From Bacteroidales bacterium (lineage in GTDB: Bacteria; Bacteroidota; Bacteroidia; Bacteroidales; NBLH01): a DNA stretch of 64,000 bases. This document shows, piece by piece, positions 45,340-54,513 of this stretch. The stretch lies in NCBI GenBank assembly GCA_016937695.1, contig JAFGWC010000056.1, forward strand, positions 1-64,000. Direction: 5' to 3'. A program made the position numbers and the translations under genes. Below the pieces are notes generated by a model. The model was not told where the DNA came from, searched no databases, and saw nothing but the letters and a program-made list of their open reading frames with translations. Within the stretch, counting starts at the first letter, position 1; each line of letters begins with the position of its first letter.

Positions 45340-45407
45340 AGGTATTTAGCAAGCTAAATGAAATTTGGTGTTTCAAATTTGCGAACGTCTCTTCTTTTTA
45401 AAAGAGC
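45340..45407. other. Three consecutive small hairpins in the iorA leader
   Basis: ATTTAGC-AA-GCTAAAT (45344-45359), AAATTTG-GTGTTT-CAAATTT (45361-45380) and CTCTT...AAGAG (45389-45106 offset, about 45389-45406) follow one another in the 358-bp gap between iorA and rocD, about 120-180 bp upstream of iorA. The regularity suggests a structured leader or a small RNA. No ORF is present in the gap. Confidence 0.35.
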
Positions 45408-45521
45408 AAATAGTATTTTTGATAATATTTGATTCTTAAAAGTCTTCATTCGTTTTTTTTACAAAAATAATCAATTTTAAGTGTTAATCAAATGTTATAT
45501 AACTGATAAATTTATAAAAAC

Positions 45522-45549
45522 AAAAAAGCCGGTTTAAACCAGCTTTTTT
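45522..45549 (-). terminator. Terminator of rocD
   Basis: AAAAAGC-C-GGTTT and AAACC-A-GCTTTTT pair with one internal mismatch, leaving T residues on the minus strand, 37 bp past the rocD stop codon. Confidence 0.7.
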
Positions 45550-45585
45550 ATTCAGAATTTGATTTCAAAATTTTCTGCTAAAAGA

Positions 45586-46800
45586 CTAATTATCAAACTC
45601 AATAATTGTTTTTTTGATGATATTGATTGCTTCCATTAATTGTTCTTCGTTTATAACTAATGGCGGTGCAAATCTAATAATATGATCGTGAGTTGGTTTT
45701 GCTAAAAGACCATTATCTCTTAAAGCCAAACAAACATCCCAGGCAGTTTTTCCTTTTATTGGTTTAATTGCAATTGCATTTAATAAACCTTTTCCTCTAA
45801 CCATTTCGATTCTGTCTGAATCGATGTTTTTTAGTTCTTTTCTGAATATTTGTCCAAGTTTTTCAGCGTTTTCGGCTAGTTTTTCGTCTTTTACAACTTC
45901 GAGTGCAGCAATAGCTACTTTATTTGCAATAGGATTACCGCCAAATGTTGAACCATGTTCGCCTGGTTTAATACATAGCATTATTTCGTCATCAGCTAAA
46001 ACAGCAGAAACAGGCATAACACCACCTGAAATTGCTTTTCCAAGTATTAAAATATCAGCATGAACTCCTTCGTGGTCAACTGCTAAGAGTTTTCCTGTAC
46101 GTGCAATACCGGTTTGTACTTCATCAGCAATAAAAAGAACATTATTAGCTTTACAAAGGTCGTACGCTTTTTTTAGATATCCTTCATCAGGAACAAAAAC
46201 ACCTGCTTCGCCTTGTATTGGTTCAACAAGAAAACCAGCAACATTTGGGTCTTTTAGTTCTTTTTCTAGAGCCGGAATATCGTTGTAAGGAATTGTTATA
46301 AATCCCGGAGTAAAAGGTCCAAAATCTTTTTTTGCATCAGGATCTGTTGACATTGAAACAATTGTGATTGTTCTTCCATGAAAATTTCCTTCGCAAACTA
46401 TAATTTTTGCTTGATTTTCAGCAATACCTTTTTTTGTATAAGCCCATTTTCTACATAGTTTCAAAGCTGTTTCATCTGCTTCTGCGCCTGTGTTCATTGG
46501 TAAAACTTTATCGTATCCAAAGTATTTAGTTACATATTCTTCGTATTCGCCCAAAACATTATTATAAAATGCTCTTGAAGTTAAAGTTAATTTTTTGGCT
46601 TGATCAACCATTGCATTAACAATTTTAGGATGGCAATGTCCTTGATTAACAGCAGAATAAGCTGATAAAAAGTCGAAATATTTTTTTCCTTCAACATCCC
46701 AAACAAATACGCCTTCGCCTTTTTCAAGTACAACTGGAAGTGGATGATAATTATGTGCACCAAATTGGTCTTCTTTTTTAATATAATCTTGAGTAGTCAT
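45586..46800 (-). CDS. rocD: Ornithine--oxo-acid aminotransferase
   Basis: 404 residues, class III PLP aminotransferase. [29 protein letters not shown] and [19 protein letters not shown] are characteristic of ornithine aminotransferase. The PLP lysine lies in [16 protein letters not shown] and the cofactor aspartate in FIADEVQTG. The enzyme converts ornithine and 2-oxoglutarate to glutamate semialdehyde and glutamate, linking arginine and proline metabolism. It is followed by its own terminator and appears monocistronic. Confidence 0.95.
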   Translation of the reverse strand: MTTQDYIKKEDQFGAHNYHPLPVVLEKGEGVFVWDVEGKKYFDFLSAYSAVNQGHCHPKIVNAMVDQAKKLTLTSRAFYNNVLGEYEEYVTKYFGYDKVLPMNTGAEADETALKLCRKWAYTKKGIAENQAKIIVCEGNFHGRTITIVSMSTDPDAKKDFGPFTPGFITIPYNDIPALEKELKDPNVAGFLVEPIQGEAGVFVPDEGYLKKAYDLCKANNVLFIADEVQTGIARTGKLLAVDHEGVHADILILGKAISGGVMPVSAVLADDEIMLCIKPGEHGSTFGGNPIANKVAIAALEVVKDEKLAENAEKLGQIFRKELKNIDSDRIEMVRGKGLLNAIAIKPIKGKTAWDVCLALRDNGLLAKPTHDHIIRFAPPLVINEEQLMEAINIIKKTIIEFDN

Positions 46801-46978
46801 AATATAATTGCTGTTTTTAAGTGTTAGAAAATCAATTATTTAAATAAGTTTACTGATATTTCAGTATCTTGATTTTTTCGCAAGTTTAAGACAAGTTTTT
46901 GTAATAACAAAATATAAAATGATGTTAAAAAATATTATTGAAAATTAATTATTTTTCAGTCTTTTAATTTCATTTTTT

Positions 46979-47317
46979 TTAATGAAAATTTGGAAATACT
47001 GCAATTGAACCTATTACAAATATAAAATAGATTATAAAAAATAGAAATAGTAAACCAGATAATGAAAGTCCAACAATGGCGGTGATTTTTCCTGCTTGTA
47101 AATTTTTTAATGATGATTGTGTGTATGCTTCCGGATTTTCGTTGTAAAGTTGCATGTCTTTATTATTTAAAATTAGTGCTATTACGCTTGTAACAACTCC
47201 TATAAAACCATAACACCAACAAGTTGCAATTGATACTATACCTAGCACTAAAACTGCTGTTGCGTTTGGTAAATCTATTTTATTATCAATTGAATAGTTT
47301 TTATTTATGGTTTCCAT
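46979..47317 (-). CDS. Small CCC-motif membrane protein (DUF4190-like)
   Basis: 112 residues with three hydrophobic segments (about 20-38, 40-50 and 85-108). The first spans carry ATCWCYGFIGVVTSVIAL, the cysteine-containing motif of a Bacteroidota family known as CCC-motif membrane proteins. Here the middle position is Trp-Cys-Tyr instead of three cysteines in a row. An NLQAGKITAIVGLSLS segment precedes the last span. Function unknown. It lies 13 bp downstream of the BatA-like gene in the same direction. Confidence 0.65.
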   Translation of the reverse strand: METINKNYSIDNKIDLPNATAVLVLGIVSIATCWCYGFIGVVTSVIALILNNKDMQLYNENPEAYTQSSLKNLQAGKITAIVGLSLSGLLFLFFIIYFIFVIGSIAVFPNFH

Positions 47318-47330
47318 TTTAATAATTGAT

Positions 47331-49391
47331 TTAGTTGTTTTTAATAAGTTTTATTAATAAAATTTCAATAACTAAAAAGAGCAAGGACAAAATAATGAAT
47401 ATTTTCCACAAATCTGTTCTTTCGTTTTTTAATTCGTTAAGTTCAGAATTTAAATTATCTTGTTTTGATGATAATATTTGTGTGTTTATTAGTTTATTTT
47501 GTTTTATTAAATTTAAAATTTCATCGTTTGTATAAAAATAGACTTCAGATTCTTTTCTGTCGTAATTAAATGATAATCCGCTAATTGTATCTCCATTATT
47601 TGTTAAAAAGTAGTTTCCTTCTTTTGTTATTTCATCAAGCATTGTTATTTTAATATTGTTTTTGGAATTTACTGTATTAGGAATAAAATCAAAATTATTT
47701 TCTGAATTTTTAATATGTAAAATTTGGTCGCCATCTAGTTTTTTTGTACTTAAATTTATATTTTTTTCTTTGCCGATTACATAGTATAATTTATTGTTTT
47801 CCAGACTATAAGCTGCAATATTATAGATTGTTGGAACAAATAATGGATGTATTACAAAATTGCTGTTTGTTTGGTTGATTGGAAAACTGAAAATATAAAC
47901 ATTAGATTTTTCAAAATTTAACTGACTTAATAAAATGTCATCATTAACAGATTTTAGTATAACTTTTTCGAAGTTTAAGGCAGAATTTGTTTTTTTGAAA
48001 TGTCTTTTTATTTCAGGAAGAATAGGTTTTTCGGTTTGTTTATTAAAAACTCCGTTGTAAATAAAATGTTGGTATTCAATTAATCCAATTTGTGTTTTAT
48101 TAGTATCTAAATATTGAAATTTTTCTGCATTTAAACTAGATAATAGCTCATTATAATTTATTAAATCGCCATTTTGATTTGGAATAAATAAAAGATTGCC
48201 GCCATTATTAATATATTCTTTTATCAATTGAATAAATCCTGAAGAAAAGTTTTCTATTTCATCGAGTATAATTAGTTGATATTTAGATATATCTGATGTT
48301 TTGAGATTTGTAATATTTGAATAATCAAGCAAAAAGTCGATTTTATTTTCGAATAATGCTTTTATAAATTTATTTTCATTATTATTAGCGAGCAAAAGTA
48401 TTTGTATTTTATTGATAATGTGGTAATTAAAATAAAAACTATTGTCAAAACTAATTGGATAATCAGTAATTTCAAGCTTTGCATTTAAATTACCTTTTTC
48501 GGTATTTGTGAAATTAATTTGGATATTTATTGTAGATTTTTCATCAATATTAAAATTGCTTACAGCTTTTTGTTTATTGTTGATTAACAGCTTTATAGGA
48601 ATATTTTCATAAGTTTCTGTGCCTGTATTTGTAATTTTCACATTAAGCGTTTCAACTTTATTAAATCTTCTTTCGGGCGATTCGAACCAAACTGAGTCTA
48701 TATAAATATTATTTAACTTATTGCCTGCTAACGGAATTATATTTAAAATTAAGTTAGAGTCTGATTTAATTTTTTGAAAATCAGAAATGTTTTTTTGAAA
48801 ATCAGAAATTAAAAAAGAATTATTCAAAAATTTTGTGTTTTTAAATTCATCGTTTAAAAATTGTGTTTGAAAATCAATAATTTCACTAATTGATTTTCTT
48901 TTTGCCGATAAATCTGTATTATTTATAAATTTTAAAATTTGTTCTTTGTTAGTAATATTTCTGTGTTTTGCTTCTAATTGATTATTTATAAAAGTAAATT
49001 TTTGATTATTATCAAAAGAATTTACAATAAGTTTAGCTCTTTCTTTTGCGGCATCAAAAATATTTCCATTTACACTTTCGGCGTTCATACTGAATGAGTT
49101 ATCTATATAAATAGAAACTATTTTTTCTTCAATATTTTTATATTCTTTATTTTTATCGATATAAGGAAAAGAAAATGCTGTAACCAAACTTATCAGAAAT
49201 AAAATTCTGCTTATTAGAATTAATATTTGTTTTAAGCGTGATTTTGAATGACTTTCATTTTTTAAGTTTTCTAAAAAACGTATATTGCTGAAATAAATAG
49301 TTTTATGAAATCTAAAATTAAAAAGATGAATTATAATTGGAATTATAATTAAGAATAAAGCCCAAAGAAAGTTAGGATATAAAAATGTCAT
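47331..49391 (-). CDS. BatA-domain membrane protein with vWA-like domain
   Basis: 686 residues. The N-terminal BatA domain (MTFLYPNFLWALFLIIIPIIIHLFNFRF, then LKQILILISRILFLISLVTAF) gives two membrane spans. A von Willebrand A-like domain follows with the MIDAS-like VSIYIDNSFSMNAES. Central beta-rich and glutamine-amidotransferase-like segments (ILLLANNNENKFIKAL) lead to a final membrane span (about 660-682). Such proteins are components of Bat (Bacteroides aerotolerance) operons or relatives, but no MoxR ATPase or BatB-E genes are here. Function inferred only as periplasmic protein-protein interaction. Confidence 0.75.
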   Translation of the reverse strand: MTFLYPNFLWALFLIIIPIIIHLFNFRFHKTIYFSNIRFLENLKNESHSKSRLKQILILISRILFLISLVTAFSFPYIDKNKEYKNIEEKIVSIYIDNSFSMNAESVNGNIFDAAKERAKLIVNSFDNNQKFTFINNQLEAKHRNITNKEQILKFINNTDLSAKRKSISEIIDFQTQFLNDEFKNTKFLNNSFLISDFQKNISDFQKIKSDSNLILNIIPLAGNKLNNIYIDSVWFESPERRFNKVETLNVKITNTGTETYENIPIKLLINNKQKAVSNFNIDEKSTINIQINFTNTEKGNLNAKLEITDYPISFDNSFYFNYHIINKIQILLLANNNENKFIKALFENKIDFLLDYSNITNLKTSDISKYQLIILDEIENFSSGFIQLIKEYINNGGNLLFIPNQNGDLINYNELLSSLNAEKFQYLDTNKTQIGLIEYQHFIYNGVFNKQTEKPILPEIKRHFKKTNSALNFEKVILKSVNDDILLSQLNFEKSNVYIFSFPINQTNSNFVIHPLFVPTIYNIAAYSLENNKLYYVIGKEKNINLSTKKLDGDQILHIKNSENNFDFIPNTVNSKNNIKITMLDEITKEGNYFLTNNGDTISGLSFNYDRKESEVYFYTNDEILNLIKQNKLINTQILSSKQDNLNSELNELKNERTDLWKIFIILSLLFLVIEILLIKLIKNN

Positions 49392-49435
49392 AGCTTATTG
49401 ACAATATTATTAAATTATGGAAAAAATTAAGGCTT

Positions 49436-50008
49436 TTATTTTTTATTTAAAACTTCAGTTTTTTCATTGGCTAAAAGAAGTAATGTTTCGTGCCAAGGTG
49501 GAGCGGCTCTTAAAACACCATCAAAAATATTTTCAGGATTTTCAATAATTTTTGAATAAATAAACTTTGTATCATCAATACATTTTTTTAAAAATGTAAT
49601 TACTTCTTTTTCATCTTTAAATTCTGAAAGTTCTTTATATCTAGGAAATTCACTGCCAATTCCTCCTCTGTCAGAAGTGTATATCATTTCATCGTCGGTT
49701 ATCCAATTTGATAGATTTTCTCTGAAAAAATCTCTGTATTTGAGCCTTAATTCACGATTTACGCCATTAGTTCTAACCAGAATATTCATTCCAACATGAC
49801 TGTAATGTTTTTTTTCACTTACTTTGAAAAAGCCAATGTTAATTCCAAAAACATAAGTCATATCGCCATTTACAAAGCCTAATCCATGAAAATGCCAATC
49901 GCCGGAAATTCTTTGATGAGTATACAAACCAAGATTATCTTTGAAATAAGGTTTTATTTCCAGAAAAACTTGTTTAATATTTTCTCGTTTAATTAAATTA
50001 TCACTCAT
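49436..50008 (-). CDS. Hypothetical cytoplasmic protein
   Basis: 190 residues, no signal peptide, membrane span or repeat. WHFHGLGFVNGDMTYVFGINIGFFKV and HYSHVGMNILVRTNGVNRELRLKY are aromatic- and His-rich. I do not recognise the family. It lies 44 bp upstream of the BatA-like gene in the same direction, so the two may share a transcript. Confidence 0.5.
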   Translation of the reverse strand: MSDNLIKRENIKQVFLEIKPYFKDNLGLYTHQRISGDWHFHGLGFVNGDMTYVFGINIGFFKVSEKKHYSHVGMNILVRTNGVNRELRLKYRDFFRENLSNWITDDEMIYTSDRGGIGSEFPRYKELSEFKDEKEVITFLKKCIDDTKFIYSKIIENPENIFDGVLRAAPPWHETLLLLANEKTEVLNKK

Positions 50009-50401
50009 TTTCAGTTGTTTACCAGCTTTATTTATTCAATAATAGTGTAGTTTTTATTATTTATTTGTTCCAAATATAATGAAATTATTTTGCAAATAAA
50101 AAAGACTTTAATTTAAATAACCAATATCTTTATAAAAATCCTATTAAAAAATCAATTTTTATACCAATATCGATATATTAACTTGTATAATTATAAATAA
50201 AAAAAGTAATTTTTTGAATATGAGATTTTATATAAATTTATTTATTTTTGCTTTTATCTTAGAATTAAATTAATTTAGGCTTTTTATAAAAAAATAAAAT
50301 ACATTTATTTACAATTTACAAAAGATTTTAAAAAGCTTTAAACTAAAAATTGTGAATTTTGTTTAATACTGCTTCAATTAAAAAAACAATTAAAAATAAT
50401 A
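50009..50401. other. Divergent intergenic region (393 bp)
   Basis: It separates the hypothetical minus-strand gene from the plus-strand lipocalin lipoprotein. It is very AT-rich. I see no ORF, RNA gene, strong hairpin or convincing promoter box. Confidence 0.4.
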
Positions 50402-50812
50402 ATGATGAAAAAAACAAGCTATTTATTTATTAGTCTACTTATTATCGCATTTATAAGTTCTTGTACAAAATCACCTTCAGATATGATTGTTGGCGAATGG
50501 AAAATATCGGAAATAAAAACTTCGGAAGAAATACCTGATGAGCAAAAGGAAGTTTACAAACAAATTATGGAAGATATGAAATCCAGTACAAAAATTGAAT
50601 TTAAAAGTGATGGAACATATCAGCAAACTATTTCTGAAGAAACAACTACCGGAAAATGGAGTTTTACTGAAAATGAAAATACTTTGGTAATGATAAACGA
50701 AAATGGTAAAACAGAACCTGCTAAAATTATTGAATTAACAGAAAACAAACTTGTGTTGGAAAATCAATTAGATCAAACTAAAAATACAATTTCTTGGGAA
50801 AAAGTAAAATAG
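50402..50812 (+). CDS. Lipocalin-like lipoprotein
   Basis: 136 residues. The lipoprotein signal ends in AFISSC (Cys21). The mature part is a lipocalin-like beta-barrel in the small Bacteroidota style: IVGEWKISEI, then IEFKSDGTYQQT, GKWSFTENENTLVMI, and TENKLVLEN. It should sit on the periplasmic or outer surface and may bind a small hydrophobic ligand. The same pattern (GxW, F-x-D-x-S-F, GxWxI) is repeated at the C-terminus of the TIR protein encoded 170 bp downstream, so the two are paralogous domains. Confidence 0.75.
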   Translation: MMKKTSYLFISLLIIAFISSCTKSPSDMIVGEWKISEIKTSEEIPDEQKEVYKQIMEDMKSSTKIEFKSDGTYQQTISEETTTGKWSFTENENTLVMINENGKTEPAKIIELTENKLVLENQLDQTKNTISWEKVK

Positions 50813-50981
50813 CTTTTAAATTTTACTTTATTTTATTAATTTAGATATTTACAATTGGTTTTTTTTTTACATGTTTGTATTTAAAATTATCAGAAAATTA
50901 ATAATTTCTGATATAAATTTACAAAATATTAGTTTTTTGTAGTCATAAAAGGTATTGTAAATAATTTGAGAAAATTGATAG

Positions 50982-51875
50982 ATGAAAGATATTTGTGCAA
51001 TATATTTAAAAGAAAATAAAGCAATTGTTAAAAAGCTTGTTTCTAAACTTGAATCTGATGGAATTTCATGCTGGGTTGCACCTCGTGATTTTAATCAAGA
51101 AGATAAAGAAATAGTAAGAGAAGTAATCGAAAAATCAAGAATTTTACTTCTTGTGTTAGATAATAATACTACTAAAAATAAACAAATAGTTGATATTCTT
51201 GAGATTGCATTAGATAATAATTTGCAAATTATTCCTTTTGTAACAGGAAAAATTGATACAGACTTATATTCAGAATACTTTTTTTATTCATTTAGTTGGG
51301 TTGATGCATTTGAAGACGAATTTGATGAAGCTTATGAAGTTTTATTAGAGGCAATTGATGAACTTTCAGAAGGTAAAACAAAGAAATCAGCGCATTTAAA
51401 AAAATCGGATACTAAAAATACAGTGAACAAAAACTGGTACATTGCAGCAATATCAACAATTGTAATTTTTGTTGTGTATTTTGTTTATAATCAAGCATTT
51501 AAAAATAAATATGAAGATGTTATTCTTGGACAATGGCAACTTGCCGATTATTCTGATAATTTGAGAAGAGCGCCTCAGGATAGTTTAAACATTATTAATC
51601 AAATACAAATAATGAAAAAAAATGCATTAATGATTTTTAATGAAGATAACTCTTTTGAAAGACGCGGATTTGCTCCGGAACCACAAATTGGACAATGGAA
51701 AATTGGCGAAAAAGGTAAATATTTATATTTAACACCATTTGGCACACAGCAAGAAGACAAAATTAATATAGAAAAACTTGATGATAATACTTTAATGCTC
51801 GTTGTTAGAGAAAAAATTCCGACTGTAAATGCAGATTCTATTGATGTAATAACTAAACTTACCTTTTCCAAATAA
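50982..51875 (+). CDS. TIR domain - transmembrane - lipocalin-like fusion protein
   Basis: 297 residues. Residues 1-130 are a TIR_2-type domain (CAIYLKENKAIVKKLVSKLE, CWVAPRDFNQED, KSRILLLVLDN, LQIIPFVTG). A single membrane span (about 152-172) follows a Lys-rich linker, so TIR is predicted cytosolic. Residues 179-297 are lipocalin-like (ILGQWQLADY, MIFNEDNSFERRG, IGQWKIGEKG) and lie in the periplasm. In hand alignment the NADase catalytic Glu (E-x-x-x-A) corresponds to Ile72 in DILEIAL, though Glu74 and Asp71 are close by. I know of no standard name for this architecture. Confidence 0.75.
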   Translation: MKDICAIYLKENKAIVKKLVSKLESDGISCWVAPRDFNQEDKEIVREVIEKSRILLLVLDNNTTKNKQIVDILEIALDNNLQIIPFVTGKIDTDLYSEYFFYSFSWVDAFEDEFDEAYEVLLEAIDELSEGKTKKSAHLKKSDTKNTVNKNWYIAAISTIVIFVVYFVYNQAFKNKYEDVILGQWQLADYSDNLRRAPQDSLNIINQIQIMKKNALMIFNEDNSFERRGFAPEPQIGQWKIGEKGKYLYLTPFGTQQEDKINIEKLDDNTLMLVVREKIPTVNADSIDVITKLTFSK

Positions 51876-51881
51876 ATTTTA

Positions 51882-52475
51882 ATGGAAAAAAATAAAAATA
51901 TCGAATTAAATTATATTGATATTCCAAAAGTTTTTTATGCTGAAAAATCAAATAATTTATTTTCTAAATGCATTATGTGTGATAAAAACTTATTGGAAGA
52001 AAATACATTTTATCATATCGAAAAATCTTTGAAAAAAAATTTAAAATCAGGCCAAACCGAATTAATTTTTGAATATGCTTTGTGTATAAATTGTCAACAA
52101 AAAATTGCCGAAGAATTTTCAAAAGAAACTATCGAAAGAATTAAAATGTATTATGATTTATATGTTGATTTTAAAAAAAGATACGAGGAATTGACAAAAG
52201 ATAAAATAATTGACGTAAATAGTTGGATTTCAAATTGTATTTTCACAAAAAAGCCTATTTCCGAATTAAATGAATATCACATTGGTGCATTGTGCGTTGG
52301 CAAAAAACTTATATTAGATGCTCTTCCTTTTGCTGTTAGTTGGGACGCGATTAATGAAATGGAAAGTTTATATTCAAAAAAAACAAAAGATGCACTAGAT
52401 GGATTTAAAGATTTAATAATGCCGCCAGAAATAAGAGAGAAAATCCCTGATGGGAGTAGAGTTATTTTAATTTAG
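51882..52475 (+). CDS. CxxC-x34-CxxC (zinc-ribbon-like) protein of unknown function
   Basis: 197 residues, soluble. CIMC (30-33) and CINC (68-71) form a four-cysteine metal site of the zinc-ribbon type, followed by a helical segment (EEFSKETIERIKMYYDLYVDFKKRY) and an alpha/beta end. I do not recognise a family. The start codon is only 6 bp past the stop of the TIR-lipocalin gene, so the two are almost certainly cotranscribed and may work together. Confidence 0.65.
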   Translation: MEKNKNIELNYIDIPKVFYAEKSNNLFSKCIMCDKNLLEENTFYHIEKSLKKNLKSGQTELIFEYALCINCQQKIAEEFSKETIERIKMYYDLYVDFKKRYEELTKDKIIDVNSWISNCIFTKKPISELNEYHIGALCVGKKLILDALPFAVSWDAINEMESLYSKKTKDALDGFKDLIMPPEIREKIPDGSRVILI

Positions 52476-52527
52476 AAATAAATGCAATGAATAAAAGAGA
52501 TTTAATTTATAATAAAAATTAAAAATT

Positions 52528-53415
52528 GTGAAAAGAGCAAAAAATATTCTTAGAGTTTTGCTTTATCTTTCTGTATTTGTTGTAATTTATTACTTATATC
52601 GGTTTGATTATCTTGTTATTAGCTTAATTAAATTCAATTTTTTATACTTATTTATTTCTGTTGTTTTATTATGGCTTGGATTTTATATTAGTACACTTAG
52701 CTGGCAAAAAAGTCTGAAAGTTTATAATATTAATATAAGCAAATCGCTTGCAGTGTATTCGCATGGTATTTCTGTTTTTGCAAAATACATTCCGGGTAAA
52801 ATATGGGTTATTCTTGGCAGAGCGTCAATTGTTTCTGAGAAAGAATATTTATTATCGCAAACAGCAAGTGTTTCGTTAAAAGAACAATTGGTTTATCTTT
52901 TTACAGGACTTGTAATTAGTTGTATAATACTTCCTTTGGCAAATATTGATTTGATAATTTTATTCTTTGTTTATATTTCAACAATTGTATTAGGAATATT
53001 TCTATTTAACAAAATAGTTCATGAAAAGCTTATTCTTTTATTAGAAAAATTATTTAAAAAAAAGCTTGATATTCCATATATTAATATTAGAAAATCTTTT
53101 CCATATTATTTATATATAATTATTTACTGGTTAATATGGAGTTTTGCATTTTATTTTTTTGTGAAATCAATTTTACCCGATACACTTCTAATTACAGCTT
53201 TCTTTTTTCCAGTAAGCGTAAGTTATGGATTAATTGCAATTATTGTTCCTGGTGGAATTGGCGTTAGGGAAAGTATAATTGCATTGTTATTAACAAGTAT
53301 AGGTGTTGATGCATCTTTAGCAATAAGCATTTCAGTTATACAAAGGCTTTGGTTTATTTTTGGCGAAGTGTTTATATTTACTTTAGCTTTAATAGTTAAA
53401 AATAAAGCAATTTAG
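52528..53415 (+). CDS. LPG-synthase-TM/UPF0104 family integral membrane protein
   Basis: 295 residues from a GTG start, about eight membrane spans. FAKYIPGKIWVILGRASIV and the Gly-rich GLIAIIVPGGIGVRESIIALLL are the two signatures of the flippase-like half of lysylphosphatidylglycerol synthases, also called UPF0104/AglD. It probably moves or handles a lipid-linked substrate. Within the glycosyltransferase region here it may flip a polyprenyl-linked sugar. It converges on the GT2 gene with no gap. Confidence 0.7.
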   Translation: MKRAKNILRVLLYLSVFVVIYYLYRFDYLVISLIKFNFLYLFISVVLLWLGFYISTLSWQKSLKVYNINISKSLAVYSHGISVFAKYIPGKIWVILGRASIVSEKEYLLSQTASVSLKEQLVYLFTGLVISCIILPLANIDLIILFFVYISTIVLGIFLFNKIVHEKLILLLEKLFKKKLDIPYINIRKSFPYYLYIIIYWLIWSFAFYFFVKSILPDTLLITAFFFPVSVSYGLIAIIVPGGIGVRESIIALLLTSIGVDASLAISISVIQRLWFIFGEVFIFTLALIVKNKAI

Positions 53416-54513
53416 TTATTTATTAAGTCTTTCATTATCCTGAATATCCATCCACATTGCAAAAAGTAACGACTGAAATCCACTAATAAATAAAAATATA
53501 AAAGCTAAAACAGTTACCGGATTTGCATTTATTCCAAGAATAACTAAGTTTAAAATTTTTAATCCAAATGGTATTGAGGTAGCAATAAGTAGAAATCCTA
53601 AATAATACAATATAAATAAAGGGTGGAAACTTTTTAATAAATATTTTTGAAAAAGACGCCTGAAAAATCCAAGAATAAGAATTAATGAAATTTTTGGAAT
53701 TACTTTAAATATTTTCATTTTTGATTCTTCACCAATTTCATAAACCGGTTTTATTGGAACCTCTTTTATTGTGCAAAAATTAATATTTAGTTTAACTAAT
53801 ATGTCGTTAGGATATCCATAAGATTTATATAATTTATGCAACTTTAATTGTTTTAATCCTTTTAAAGAAATAGCAGTAAAAGCAGTTTGTGTATCAGAAA
53901 TATGCCAATAACCGCTTGCCACTTTTGTTAAAATTGACAGCACAGAATTACCAAAGTATCTAACTTTTGGAATAACCAGATTGGCACCAGGATAAATCAA
54001 TCTGTTTCCTTTTACATAATCAATATTTTCATCAATTACCGGTAAGCATATGTTTAGTAATTCACTTGGATCCATCTGACCATCACCATCAACTTTTGCT
54101 ACACAATATATCTCATTATCTCTGCACCACTTATATCCGTTAGCAACTGAAGCACCAACACCACTATTTTTAAGATGTTCAATCAGAATAATTCTTGACT
54201 TTTCGGGAGATTTATTATAAATATCACTTTCAGGAAAAAGTTTTTTTTCTTCAATTAAAATTCGTTGTAACTCAATATCAACAGCATTATATCTATTTTT
54301 AATTATAACTTTCTTTCCAATCATTACGTTTAAATAATTGTTTTTATCATCATTAATTTTTTTTCTTACCAGCTCCGATGTTTTATCATTGGAACCATCA
54401 TTTACAATGATAATTCGATCAACAAATTCAGGAATTGAATCAATTACAAGTTCAATTTGTCGTTCTTCGTTATATGCCGGAACAACCACAGCAATGGTTT
54501 TTCCGTTAATCAT
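53416..54513 (-). CDS. Family 2 glycosyltransferase with C-terminal membrane spans
   Basis: 365 residues from the ATG at 54513 (MINGKTIAVVVPAYNEERQI). The track's upstream start overlaps the preceding gene by 47 bp, whereas this one overlaps by 8. IIIVNDGSNDKT and AKVDGDGQMDP are the GT-A acidic motifs; DTQTAFTAISLKGLKQL is the polyprenyl-phosphate-transferase signature. Two hydrophobic spans close the protein (about 290-360). It follows a membrane GT-C gene, forming a two-gene minus-strand unit that likely builds and transfers a lipid-linked sugar. Confidence 0.8.
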   Translation of the reverse strand: MINGKTIAVVVPAYNEERQIELVIDSIPEFVDRIIIVNDGSNDKTSELVRKKINDDKNNYLNVMIGKKVIIKNRYNAVDIELQRILIEEKKLFPESDIYNKSPEKSRIILIEHLKNSGVGASVANGYKWCRDNEIYCVAKVDGDGQMDPSELLNICLPVIDENIDYVKGNRLIYPGANLVIPKVRYFGNSVLSILTKVASGYWHISDTQTAFTAISLKGLKQLKLHKLYKSYGYPNDILVKLNINFCTIKEVPIKPVYEIGEESKMKIFKVIPKISLILILGFFRRLFQKYLLKSFHPLFILYYLGFLLIATSIPFGLKILNLVILGINANPVTVLAFIFLFISGFQSLLFAMWMDIQDNERLNK

